From Balneola sp. (GTDB lineage Bacteria; Bacteroidota; Rhodothermia; Balneolales; Balneolaceae): a stretch of 64,000 nt of DNA. Of this stretch, positions 35,113 through 42,754 are shown piece after piece. Positions within the stretch are counted from its first letter, which is position 1, and the number at the start of each line of letters is the position of its first letter. A program made the translations under genes and the position numbers. Location of the stretch: the NCBI GenBank assembly GCA_002694685.1, contig NZMW01000004.1, positions 180,433 through 244,432 on the forward strand, given 5' to 3'. Below the pieces are notes generated by a model, which was given only the letters and a program-made list of their open reading frames with translations, had not been told where the DNA came from and made no database searches.

Positions 35113-35835
35113 ATGAATTTACTTGTCAACATCGATCATATAGCAACGCTAAGAAATGCAAGAGGTGAAGGTTACCCAGACCCGATTGAAGCTGCTGAGG
35201 TTTGTGAAAGAGTAGGAGCGGCCGGAATTGTATTTCACCTTCGCGGAGATCGGCGGCATATCAGGGATGAAGATGTTTACAGGTTAAAGGAGTCAGTACG
35301 TGGAACACTGGATTTTGAAATGGCGGCTTCAGATGAGATGCTTGAAATCTGCACAGAGGTTGACCCACACTTATGCACATTAGTACCTGAAGGAAGGGAA
35401 GAGTTAACTACAGAAGGTGGACTGAAAATGTCTACAGTGATGGATGACTATAGAACTCGTGTGTTCCCTGCCTTGAGAAAGACCAATATTGAGATCAGCT
35501 TATTTTTAGATCCCAATACTGAAGACATAGAGTTGGCACATGAACTTGGCGCCGATGCTATTGAACTTCATACCGGTACCTTTGCAAATGCTGATTCAAG
35601 AAAGCAGCAACATGAACTTACCCGATTGAGAAAAGCTGCAAGCCTTGCCAATGATTTAGGCATGAAAGTAAACGCAGGACATGGATTGAACCTTGAAAAC
35701 CTGCCTGATTTGTTAGAAACTGTTCCTCATTTAAATGAAATTAGTATTGGACACGCCCTTGTAAGTAAATCGATTTATTGGGGTCTCGAAAAAACAGTTA
35801 AAGCCTATATGGAAATTATGGAGGATTATGCCTGA
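35113..35835 (+). CDS. pdxJ: pyridoxine 5'-phosphate synthase (PdxJ)
   Basis: Condenses 1-deoxy-D-xylulose 5-phosphate with 3-amino-2-oxopropyl phosphate in the DXP-dependent vitamin B6 pathway. The 240-residue TIM barrel begins LLVNIDHIATLRNARG and continues with HLRGDRRHIRDEDV, TLVPEGREELTTEGG, ELHTGTFAN and NAGHGLN, all PdxJ signatures. ATG at 35113. PdxA is not in the window. A GntR regulator gene follows 27 bases later. Confidence 0.96.
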   Translation: MNLLVNIDHIATLRNARGEGYPDPIEAAEVCERVGAAGIVFHLRGDRRHIRDEDVYRLKESVRGTLDFEMAASDEMLEICTEVDPHLCTLVPEGREELTTEGGLKMSTVMDDYRTRVFPALRKTNIEISLFLDPNTEDIELAHELGADAIELHTGTFANADSRKQQHELTRLRKAASLANDLGMKVNAGHGLNLENLPDLLETVPHLNEISIGHALVSKSIYWGLEKTVKAYMEIMEDYA

Positions 35836-35862
35836 TCAAAATAAATGGTGTAATTCTACAGT

Positions 35863-36756
35863 TTGAAAACCTCGGCAAAACATATCTCTGATCGTATTCG
35901 ACTGATGATTGCGACTAAGCAGTTTCAGGTGGGTGAGATGTTGCCATCAACCCGTGAACTGGGTCAGCAGCTGGAAGCTAGTTTTCATACGGTCCGAAAA
36001 GCGTATCATATTTTAGAGGATGAAGGGTTAATCTTAGGTGAACAAGGGAGAGGCTTCACGGTAAAAACCCAGACTCCGCTTTTGGATAAATCTGCCCGAT
36101 TAGAGGTCGGAGGTGAGAAAGTTCAGGCACTGGTTGAAGAGCTTATTGGTTACGGTTTGGATGAGTCTGAAATTGAACTCCTTTTTCAGGAACAATTGGG
36201 TTTTATGGAATGGCCCGACCGGATACAAACTTGCGCCAGTGTTGGCGAGAACCGTGAATTGGGACAAATGCTTGCGGATGCCATCAAAAAACAAGTTGGG
36301 GTAAAAAGTCAGGTTATTGAAGCTGATGAATATGAAAGTGCCGCTAAGTACGATGCCCTTTTTGTCCCAATCCACCTGATGAGCAATTTTCGAAGCCTTC
36401 GGGAAAGTTTGCTAATCATTCCGATTGTGTATGATTACGATCCGGATATTTTACTCTCAATGGTGGAAAGAGCAGCAATTGCGACTATAGGTTTAGTAGC
36501 CGGAAATGAAGAAACGATTCCGAAGCTTATAAATGAACTAAAGCGTTCTATTAATTTTGAAGGTTCTTTTGTGGCAGGGACAACGTATGGAAAATCATTA
36601 CCGCTTTTTGTTCGGGACTCAGATCTTATCTTATACACTCCTGAAAGCGCCCGGTTGGTAGAACAAAAAGTACCCGAGAGAAGCCGACTCAGACTGGAAT
36701 ATTTACTTTCTGAGAAAAGTTCTGAAATGATTCGGGCAGAACTTTGGGATCAGTAG
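35863..36756 (+). CDS. GntR family transcriptional regulator
   Basis: A 297-residue regulator with an N-terminal GntR winged helix-turn-helix (DRIRLMIATKQFQVGEMLPSTRELGQQLEASFHTVRKAYHILEDEGLI, about 9-57) and a larger C-terminal domain of unclear type (about 95-297). It is not the FadR, HutC or aminotransferase (MocR) form; alternating strands and helices suggest a periplasmic-binding-like fold. The start is TTG at 35863. It follows pdxJ closely, but PdxJ control is not established. Confidence 0.82.
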   Translation: MKTSAKHISDRIRLMIATKQFQVGEMLPSTRELGQQLEASFHTVRKAYHILEDEGLILGEQGRGFTVKTQTPLLDKSARLEVGGEKVQALVEELIGYGLDESEIELLFQEQLGFMEWPDRIQTCASVGENRELGQMLADAIKKQVGVKSQVIEADEYESAAKYDALFVPIHLMSNFRSLRESLLIIPIVYDYDPDILLSMVERAAIATIGLVAGNEETIPKLINELKRSINFEGSFVAGTTYGKSLPLFVRDSDLILYTPESARLVEQKVPERSRLRLEYLLSEKSSEMIRAELWDQ

Positions 36757-36850
36757 AATATCAAACAAGAAACATTGAATTTTGAACTTCGAAATGTTGC
36801 TTTTTAAAGCGTGCTAAGCTTAAAAATCAACATTTTAAACTAAACATTAC

Positions 36851-38776
36851 TTGATAAAAAAAGTCATTACACAGGCGCTTGAAGCTATTGCACAAGAGAT
36901 TGAAGCCGTTCGGGAAACTCCGTCAACGGATGTGTTGATGAATGGTGAACTCGAAAAAATATCAGGCGAATATATCTACACTTTCGACTCGCACAACCAG
37001 GGACTTAAGTTTGCTGAGGAAATCCGTGCGAAGATGGACGGCAAAGATTTTAAAGTTCAAGCTGTTGAGTTTAAGGACAAAAAAGTTCGCTTAGAATTTC
37101 CCGAAAACAAGGGCTCTAAAATTGATGAAGTGTATCTGGAGTGGGAGAATGATTATGTGCTCAAAAAAATGCAGGAGCATTTATTCACTCTTCAGGAAAA
37201 GTCGGGAAAAGTACCCCAGCTAAAAGCCTTGCTTAAACCAGAAAAGAACTTCAAGGCAAATACAGATTCGATAGACCCAGTTTTTGATGATCTTCGAAAT
37301 CCTTCACAAAAAGAAGCGATAGAAAAATCCCTTAAAAATAATATCCTGTATGTGTGGGGTCCTCCGGGAACAGGTAAAACTGCCACACTTGGATTTATTA
37401 TTGCCAACCTTTTGAAAGAAGGTAAACGTGTGCTTTTTGTATCAAACACGAATCGGGCTGTGGATGTTGGTTTATTGAGTGCTATAGATGCTTTATATGA
37501 AATAGATCCCGGTTTTAGCCTTCAAAATACAACCCGTTTTGGGGAAGCCGCCCTGGATGATCCTAGATTAGAGGATATCCTGTTCGAACATCAGGTTAAG
37601 ACAAGAATAGATAGCCGCAAAGCTGATGCTGTTGAGCTAAGCAATATGCTAAGTAAATATGAGTCTCTTCAGGAGAAGGTTGATGATATGATGCGCAATG
37701 GGGAGGAAGTCCCTGAAGCGCTGGACCTGGAATGTCAGCTTGTAGGCAATAAGGTTGACGAGCATGGCGGAGTAGAGCAGCTCGAAGATAAAATTGATCG
37801 CCTGATGAATTTGAACGAGCGCTATGAGCTGAAGAAGAAGCAGCTTGTAGCCACCACCATGGCTAAAGTTTGTACTTCAGAGCTGTTCTATAATATCAGT
37901 TATGATGCTGTTGTAGTTGATGAAGGTTCAATGGCTGGAATTCCCTATTTATTGTTGATGGCCGCAAAAAGTAAAGAGCATTTAATTATCGCCGGTGACC
38001 CGATGCAGCTTCCTCCCATTGCAATCACAAACGATAAGGAAGCCCGTGAGTTTTTGGAACAGGATATCTTCACCTACGTTTCAAAATCAGATACTACAGA
38101 AGCACTATTCAACTGGCATGATGAGAACCCTGAGTTTACCTGCTTTTTTGATGTTCAATATCGTCTGAAAGATGACTTAGCCAGAGTGATCAGCGCGGTT
38201 TTTTATGAAGGAAGGCTAAAATCTGAAGCAAGTAAATCTGATCAGGTTAATGGTCTCGAGTCTGCCGGATCTGTAGCACTGGTAGACACAGCGAAGTATG
38301 GCCCGTATTTGGAGCAGGAGTCTGGCGAACGGGGATTCAAACCCATAAATGAAGTTCACCATAAATTGATAGAAGAAAGTCTAAAAAGACTTACTCGAAA
38401 TCATGCACCAGAGAATATTGGAATAATTGTTCCATTTAGAAATAGCGTGTATAAAGTCAGGAATCATCTCTGGGAGCTAGGGTTTAAAGATATTGAAGTA
38501 GGGACTATTCATACTTTTCAAGGACGTGAAAAATCTGTCATTATTTTTGATACCGTTATGAGTGGCGAGTGGCAAAATGGAAGTATGAGACACTATTCGG
38601 TTCGTCCCTTTGATGAAACTAAAAATGGACTCAGCGTACCGCGTCTGTTGAATGTAGCTTTCTCAAGAAGCAAAGAGCTGTTAGTGATAATTGCTGACAT
38701 GCAGCATGTTCAAAAAGTATATGGCAATAAGTTTTTGGGGCGTTTATTGAAGTCCGTTAAAGAAATATCAATTTAA
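36851..38776 (+). CDS. superfamily 1 DNA/RNA helicase (DNA2/NAM7/UPF1-like)
   Basis: A 641-residue SF1B-type helicase. The N-terminal 160 residues are a non-motor domain; the motor begins with GPPGTGKTAT at 170-179, followed by a helical insertion (about 225-310), VVVDEGSMAG (DEAG-like Walker B variant), GDPMQLPPI, FFDVQYRLKD, VGTIHTFQGREKSVIIFD and LNVAFSRSKELLVII. These match the UPF1/DNA2 group rather than UvrD/Rep. The start is TTG at 36851; no near ATG. A TGA-free gap of 10 bases leads to the cupin gene. Confidence 0.88.
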   Translation: MIKKVITQALEAIAQEIEAVRETPSTDVLMNGELEKISGEYIYTFDSHNQGLKFAEEIRAKMDGKDFKVQAVEFKDKKVRLEFPENKGSKIDEVYLEWENDYVLKKMQEHLFTLQEKSGKVPQLKALLKPEKNFKANTDSIDPVFDDLRNPSQKEAIEKSLKNNILYVWGPPGTGKTATLGFIIANLLKEGKRVLFVSNTNRAVDVGLLSAIDALYEIDPGFSLQNTTRFGEAALDDPRLEDILFEHQVKTRIDSRKADAVELSNMLSKYESLQEKVDDMMRNGEEVPEALDLECQLVGNKVDEHGGVEQLEDKIDRLMNLNERYELKKKQLVATTMAKVCTSELFYNISYDAVVVDEGSMAGIPYLLLMAAKSKEHLIIAGDPMQLPPIAITNDKEAREFLEQDIFTYVSKSDTTEALFNWHDENPEFTCFFDVQYRLKDDLARVISAVFYEGRLKSEASKSDQVNGLESAGSVALVDTAKYGPYLEQESGERGFKPINEVHHKLIEESLKRLTRNHAPENIGIIVPFRNSVYKVRNHLWELGFKDIEVGTIHTFQGREKSVIIFDTVMSGEWQNGSMRHYSVRPFDETKNGLSVPRLLNVAFSRSKELLVIIADMQHVQKVYGNKFLGRLLKSVKEISI

Positions 38777-38786
38777 TGTAACCACC

Positions 38787-39236
38787 ATGTCTAAAGTTAT
38801 TAAGTGTGAAAATTTTGAATGGCAGGGAGTAGAAAGGAAAGACTATAAGTCTGATACCTCTTGTTATCAAGGGGTACATAGATATTCAATTTTGGGAGAA
38901 GGTGAGCACGAGCAGGAACTCAATTTTCAAACCCGATACTTTGAAGTCAATGCAGGAGGTTATACTTCACTCGAGTATCATCGGCATCCACACACAGTGG
39001 TGATTATAAGAGGCTCCGGTTCAATGGTTTTAGGGGATGAGATTTATGAGCTAAATATACACGATGTAGTATTTATCTCTCCGGAAACACTTCATCAATT
39101 TCATGCCGATAAGGAAGAGAATCTGGGTTTTATATGCATTGTAGATCGATATCGGGATAAGCCGACCTTACCTGACGATGATTACATAGCATCAGAAGTC
39201 AGGAATCCTGAAGTAAAAGAAAAATTAAAAAGATGA
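38787..39236 (+). CDS. cupin domain-containing protein
   Basis: A 149-residue single cupin: ARYFEVNAGGYTSLEYHRHPHTVVIIRGSGSMVLGD with the motif-1 metal ligands His-x-His-Pro-His and motif 2 VFISPETLHQFHAD. Such small cupins bind a metal and act as isomerases, sensors or enzymes of unknown type. It starts 10 bases after the helicase stop and is followed by the tRNA-Gly promoter. Confidence 0.82.
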   Translation: MSKVIKCENFEWQGVERKDYKSDTSCYQGVHRYSILGEGEHEQELNFQTRYFEVNAGGYTSLEYHRHPHTVVIIRGSGSMVLGDEIYELNIHDVVFISPETLHQFHADKEENLGFICIVDRYRDKPTLPDDDYIASEVRNPEVKEKLKR

Positions 39237-39249
39237 ATTTAAAAAAAGC

Positions 39250-39281
39250 TTGAATTGTAGTTGCGAACACTCGTATATTTG
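39250..39281 (+). promoter_or_regulatory. predicted tRNA-Gly promoter (Bacteroidota type)
   Basis: TTG at 39250-39252 is followed after 21 bases by TATATTTG (39274-39281), an exact match to the Bacteroidota -7 element TAnnTTTG. It sits 33 bases before the tRNA-Gly. The broken second tRNA copy downstream has no such element. Confidence 0.6.
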
Positions 39282-39313
39282 ATGCCCTTTCAAAAAGGGA
39301 ATTTATTGATTAA

Positions 39314-39385
39314 GCGGGAATAGCTCAGTGGTAGAGCATCTCGTTGCCAACGAGAAGGTCGCGAGTTCGAATCTCGTTTCCCGCT
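39314..39385 (+). tRNA. tRNA-Gly (anticodon GCC)
   Basis: A complete 72-base cloverleaf: acceptor GCGGGAA/TTCCCGC, D-arm with GCTCAGTGGTAGAGC, anticodon arm TCTCGTTGCCAACGAGA with GCC in the loop, T-arm GCGAGTTCGAATCTCGT, and discriminator U. No CCA is encoded. GCC reads GGC and GGU glycine codons. A 15-base hairpin terminator follows at once. Confidence 0.97.
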
Positions 39386-39386
39386 C

Positions 39387-39424
39387 AAAAGGGTAGTTAA
39401 GGAATCTTAACTACCCTTTTTTAT
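39387..39424 (+). terminator. terminator behind tRNA-Gly
   Basis: AAAAGGGTAGTTAAG (39387-39401) and CTTAACTACCCTTTT (39406-39420) form a 15-base stem with a GAAT loop, followed by a T-run. A near copy of this hairpin, with a few changed bases, lies behind the broken tRNA at 39776-39814. Confidence 0.9.
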
Positions 39425-39435
39425 TTTGGATAATC

Positions 39436-39705
39436 ATGCATTTCACATACATAATTTATAGTAAAACTAAGGATCAGTACTATACGGGGTCAACATCAGT
39501 TGGGGTTGTAAAGCGTATTGAACGACACAATGCAGGTTGGTCACGCTCCACAAAATCAGGAATTCCCTGGCAGATTGTATATATCAAAGGTTTTGAAATT
39601 AAAAGTGAGGCGCTAAAATGAGAGAACCATATCAAACGTCAGAAAAGTAGAAGTTTTATTGAGGCCTTAATTAATACTGAAGAGAATGAATATAAGCAGG
39701 AATAG
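39436..39705 (+). pseudogene. GIY-YIG nuclease gene broken by an in-frame TGA
   Basis: Codons from ATG 39436 give a GIY-YIG single-domain start: FTYIIYSKTKDQYYTGSTSVGVVKRIERHN, then WQIVYIKGFEIKSEALK. An in-frame TGA at 39619-39621 stops it at 61 residues, exactly inside the usual catalytic SEALK-x-E-x-x-IK stretch. The same frame continues without a stop for 27 more codons (ENHIKRQKSRSFIEALINTE...), as expected for the intact C-terminus of this family, and ends at TAG 39703-39705 inside the tRNA-like repeat. The natural codon was probably Arg (AGA) or Trp (TGG). Small GIY-YIG genes are often found beside tRNA genes in Bacteroidota. Confidence 0.8.
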
Positions 39706-39774
39706 CTCGGTGGCAGAGCATCTCGTTGCCAACGAGAAGGTCGTCCCGACTTTCGGGAAATCTCGTTTCCCGCT
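39696..39774 (+). pseudogene. tRNA-Gly pseudogene (second copy, T-arm replaced)
   Basis: A second copy of the tRNA-Gly at 39314, almost identical in the D-arm and anticodon arm (TCTCGTTGCCAACGAGA) and the acceptor 3' side. The 5' acceptor reads GCAGGAA (one mismatch to the 3' side), and the T-arm loop segment is replaced by a self-paired TCCCGA-CTT-TCGGGA (39744-39758). No T-loop TTCGA remains, so it cannot fold as a tRNA. It is followed by its own copy of the tRNA terminator. Confidence 0.88.
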
Positions 39775-39775
39775 C

Positions 39776-39814
39776 AAAAGGGCAGTTAAGTTAAACTTAG
39801 CTGCCCTTTTTTAG
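39776..39814 (+). terminator. copy of the tRNA-Gly terminator
   Basis: AAAAGGGCAGTTAAG (39776-39790) pairs imperfectly with CTTAGCTGCCCTTTT (39796-39810), followed by a T-run. It differs from the terminator at 39387 at a few positions, including compensating changes in the stem (GGGTAG/CTACCC to GGGCAG/CTGCCC). The rest of the gap, 39815-39985, shows no gene. Confidence 0.85.
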
Positions 39815-39985
39815 TTTCCCAGTATTTTAGCAACTGAGTAGGCTGAAAAAATCTTGGGGATAATAAATTTAAGTTATTGGAAATAAAGGCAGCTGAGATA
39901 TCTTATTTGCCTATACTATAGCAGGAATGTAATTCAGCCTTAAGCTGTTAAAGACATAGACTTAAAACTCAAAATAAAAGAAATT

Positions 39986-40405
39986 ATGCCTACTAAGAAA
40001 GCAGAAGCAGTTTGGAGCGGAGATTTAAAATCCGGAATGGGAACAATGAAATTTGGAAGTGGAGCCTTTGAAGGGTCTTACACTTTTGCTTCCCGGTTCG
40101 AAAACGGAAAAGGTACAAATCCAGAAGAACTTATTGGTGCTGCCCATGCGGGATGTTATGCAATGGCTTTTTCTAATGAGCTTGACTCAGCTGGATTCAC
40201 ACCAAACTCTATGGACGTACAAGCTGATGTAACTCTTGACCCTGAAGCCGGAGCTATTACAACGATAAAGTTGACTGCGAAAGGTGATGTACCCAACATT
40301 GATGAAGATAAATTCCAGGAAATTGCGGAAGCCGCTAAGAAAGGTTGCCCCGTATCAAAAGCACTGGCAGGAGTTGATATACAACTCGATGCAAGTCTCT
40401 CCTGA
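39986..40405 (+). CDS. OsmC family peroxiredoxin
   Basis: Thiol peroxidase acting on organic hydroperoxides. The 139 residues contain the two family cysteines: Cys57 in HAGCYAMA (peroxidatic) and Cys121 in KKGCPVSKAL (resolving), plus Arg37 and Glu47 of the active site (SRFENGKGTNPEELI). The sequence is of the OsmC branch rather than Ohr. ATG at 39986, terminator directly downstream, so monocistronic. Confidence 0.9.
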   Translation: MPTKKAEAVWSGDLKSGMGTMKFGSGAFEGSYTFASRFENGKGTNPEELIGAAHAGCYAMAFSNELDSAGFTPNSMDVQADVTLDPEAGAITTIKLTAKGDVPNIDEDKFQEIAEAAKKGCPVSKALAGVDIQLDASLS

Positions 40406-40431
40406 TATATATTATAGTTTATAAAATTTAG

Positions 40432-40462
40432 AAAGCTTCCTGAATTTCAGGAAGCTTTTTTA
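40432..40462 (+). terminator. terminator of the OsmC gene
   Basis: AAAGCTTCCTGA (40432-40443) and TCAGGAAGCTTT (40447-40458) form a perfect 12-base stem followed by a T-run. Confidence 0.88.
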
Positions 40463-40522
40463 TTATTATGGTTTTTATGAAAACAGACGCGCGGTTTAAA
40501 TCTTAAAGCAGCAAAATTAAGC

Positions 40523-42622
40523 ATGAAATTTGCACAGTTAGTTATAATTATTTCAGTTTGTACTGTGTCAAATATTTTTGCCTATTCTGCTCCTCAAGCT
40601 CAGATAGAAAGTGATACCGTTGAAGTTCGGTCTTTAATAGAAGAGGGAAAACAGGCAAATATAGTCGGAGAGTTAGGTAAGGCAGAACGGTTGTTAAGAA
40701 AAGCTGACAGCCTTTCGTATTCAATTGATTATGACTGGGGGAAAGAACAAGCTGCTCTTAATCTGGCTGATGTTTTTGATAATAAAGCTCAGTATGAAAA
40801 GGCTATTGAGTTAATGAAGCGTGCGATTGAAGAATTCCCCGAAAGTACATTTAAGGCCCATTTCTACAATACCTTAGCTTCGTCTTATTATGGAAATTTA
40901 GAACCAGACAAGGCAATAGAAAATTTTGAAAAAGCTTTACAATTTATTGAACTGCTTCCAGTCGAAGAAAGAGAAAGATTGCATGCCGGAATTCTGCAGA
41001 ACATAGCTACCATTTATCAGAATAAAGGAGAAAGGGTAAAAGCCTTTAAAAATTATCTGGCAGCCATTCAATATGCTGAAGCTGCTAAAGACACTATGTT
41101 TTTAACGATTGCTTATAACAATATTGGCCAGGCATATAATAGTTCTGAAGACTTTGAAAAATCGCTCTTTTATTTGGAGAAGGCTTTAGAGTATGCTAAA
41201 GCTAAAAACTCCCAAATCGACATATATCGAGCCAGTTTAAATATGGCTAATACTCTGAGTAACATGAATCGTTATGATGAGGCTTTAAGTTTATATGAAA
41301 TAGCTGGTGAGTTATTTACCGAGCTTAGGCCAAATGTTCCTCCTGCAATAATTTTGCATAACCGGGGCGCTACGCTGGCCCTCATGAAAAGATATACAGA
41401 AGCAGAGGAGCTGTTACTGGAGTCGCTCAGAATGACAAATGCAATGGGAATTCTAGAAGGGATCTATTTTAATCATCATATTTTGGGCAACATGTATTTT
41501 GATCTAGAGCGTAGCGAAGACGCCATTTTTCATCTGGAAAAAGCCGTAGATGCAGCTCAGGAAATTGGGAACATGCAACAGGCTCAGGCATCTCGAGATG
41601 CTTTACATAAATCTTTTGCTCAGGCGAATCGTTTTAAAAAAGCTTATGAAGCTCTTAACGAATACAAAACTTATTCGGACAGTCTTACTGATATTGTAAA
41701 GGAGAAAGAGTTAGCCGAGTTGGAAAGCAGAATGGAACTGAACCGGCAAAGTGAATTCAACAGGCTGTTAGAAGAAAAGCAGATTCAACAAGAGCAACAG
41801 CTTCAGTTTCAACTCTTTTTAATCATCGCTGCAACTGTGGTCGTTATCTTAGTGGTGATTTTATTATTTATAATGCGAAAAACTGCAAGAGAAAGAGAGG
41901 AAATCAATGTTCAGCTTCAGCAACAAAAGCGTGAGCTTGAGGAAGTAAATAAAACAAAAGATAAGCTCTTTGCGATTGTAGCACACGATTTACGGTCCCC
42001 ACTAACATCTATGCAGGGGGTTCTTCACCTTATAAAAAATAATGTGATTTCGAACGAGGATATTAAAGATTTGATACCGGAGTTAGAATTATCAGTTCAG
42101 AAAAATGTAAACGTCATGGATGACCTACTGCACTGGGCGAAAGAGCAACTTTCTGGTGTAAAAATGGATGTAAAACCGGTCAATGTTCATGAAATCATAG
42201 ATGAAATTGTATCAAGCCAATTATTCATTGCCAAAAGAAAAGGGGTAGCTGTTAAGCAGGATATTCCAAAAGATGAAATAATAATGGCTGACACTAATGC
42301 CCTTCAGTTGGTGGTTCGAAATCTGATTTCAAACAGTATCAAGTTTACCAATCAGGGTGACGAAATCGAGGTTATAGTTAAACCAAATGCTCACACCACG
42401 CAGATAATTATTAAAGACACGGGAATTGGTATCCCAAAAGAAGCGGCGGACAAAATCTTTGACAGCAAGTCGTGGACTCGCCATGGTACAAATAATGAGA
42501 AAGGAAGTGGCTTCGGTCTTAGCCTTAGTAAGGAGTTTGTTGAGCGGATGGGCGGTACTATTTGGTTTGAGAGTGAAGACGGGGAGGGTTCAACCTTTTA
42601 TATTGAACTGCCAAAATCATAA
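40523..42622 (+). CDS. TPR-containing sensor histidine kinase
   Basis: A 699-residue membrane-bound sensor. A signal peptide (about 1-20) leads to a periplasmic domain of about ten TPR motifs (about 30-400; examples AKAEYEKAIELMKRAIEEFPES and EKSLFYLEKALEYAKAKN), a coiled coil, one transmembrane segment (about 431-452), a second coiled coil, a HisKA domain with the phospho-acceptor His488 in VAHDLRSPLTSM, and an HATPase domain (VVRNLISNSIKFTNQG, DTGIGI, GSGFGLSL). No receiver domain. This type is common in Bacteroidota. No response regulator gene is adjacent, so it is an orphan kinase; the lone Hpt protein at 30562 is a possible but unproven partner. Confidence 0.9.
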   Translation: MKFAQLVIIISVCTVSNIFAYSAPQAQIESDTVEVRSLIEEGKQANIVGELGKAERLLRKADSLSYSIDYDWGKEQAALNLADVFDNKAQYEKAIELMKRAIEEFPESTFKAHFYNTLASSYYGNLEPDKAIENFEKALQFIELLPVEERERLHAGILQNIATIYQNKGERVKAFKNYLAAIQYAEAAKDTMFLTIAYNNIGQAYNSSEDFEKSLFYLEKALEYAKAKNSQIDIYRASLNMANTLSNMNRYDEALSLYEIAGELFTELRPNVPPAIILHNRGATLALMKRYTEAEELLLESLRMTNAMGILEGIYFNHHILGNMYFDLERSEDAIFHLEKAVDAAQEIGNMQQAQASRDALHKSFAQANRFKKAYEALNEYKTYSDSLTDIVKEKELAELESRMELNRQSEFNRLLEEKQIQQEQQLQFQLFLIIAATVVVILVVILLFIMRKTAREREEINVQLQQQKRELEEVNKTKDKLFAIVAHDLRSPLTSMQGVLHLIKNNVISNEDIKDLIPELELSVQKNVNVMDDLLHWAKEQLSGVKMDVKPVNVHEIIDEIVSSQLFIAKRKGVAVKQDIPKDEIIMADTNALQLVVRNLISNSIKFTNQGDEIEVIVKPNAHTTQIIIKDTGIGIPKEAADKIFDSKSWTRHGTNNEKGSGFGLSLSKEFVERMGGTIWFESEDGEGSTFYIELPKS

Positions 42623-42754
42623 ATATTTTTCAGAATACTTTAGAAAAACTGTTTATAACCTGTAGATAACTTCTCGTAGTTCTAATTCCCGAAAGCCCTA
42701 ATCATTTGTTATCTTTAATTGTTCATTAATCACTCATTTTGTGGAGCTTTAGAT

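Noticed and set aside
39619..39621. Idea that the TGA in the GIY-YIG gene encodes selenocysteine or Trp
   Set aside because: No SECIS-like hairpin is evident behind it and standard TGA stops are used at many other genes here, so a simple nonsense mutation fits better.
39696..39774. Second tRNA-Gly counted as functional
   Set aside because: The T-arm is replaced by a hairpin and the acceptor 5' side has a mismatch, so the cloverleaf cannot form.
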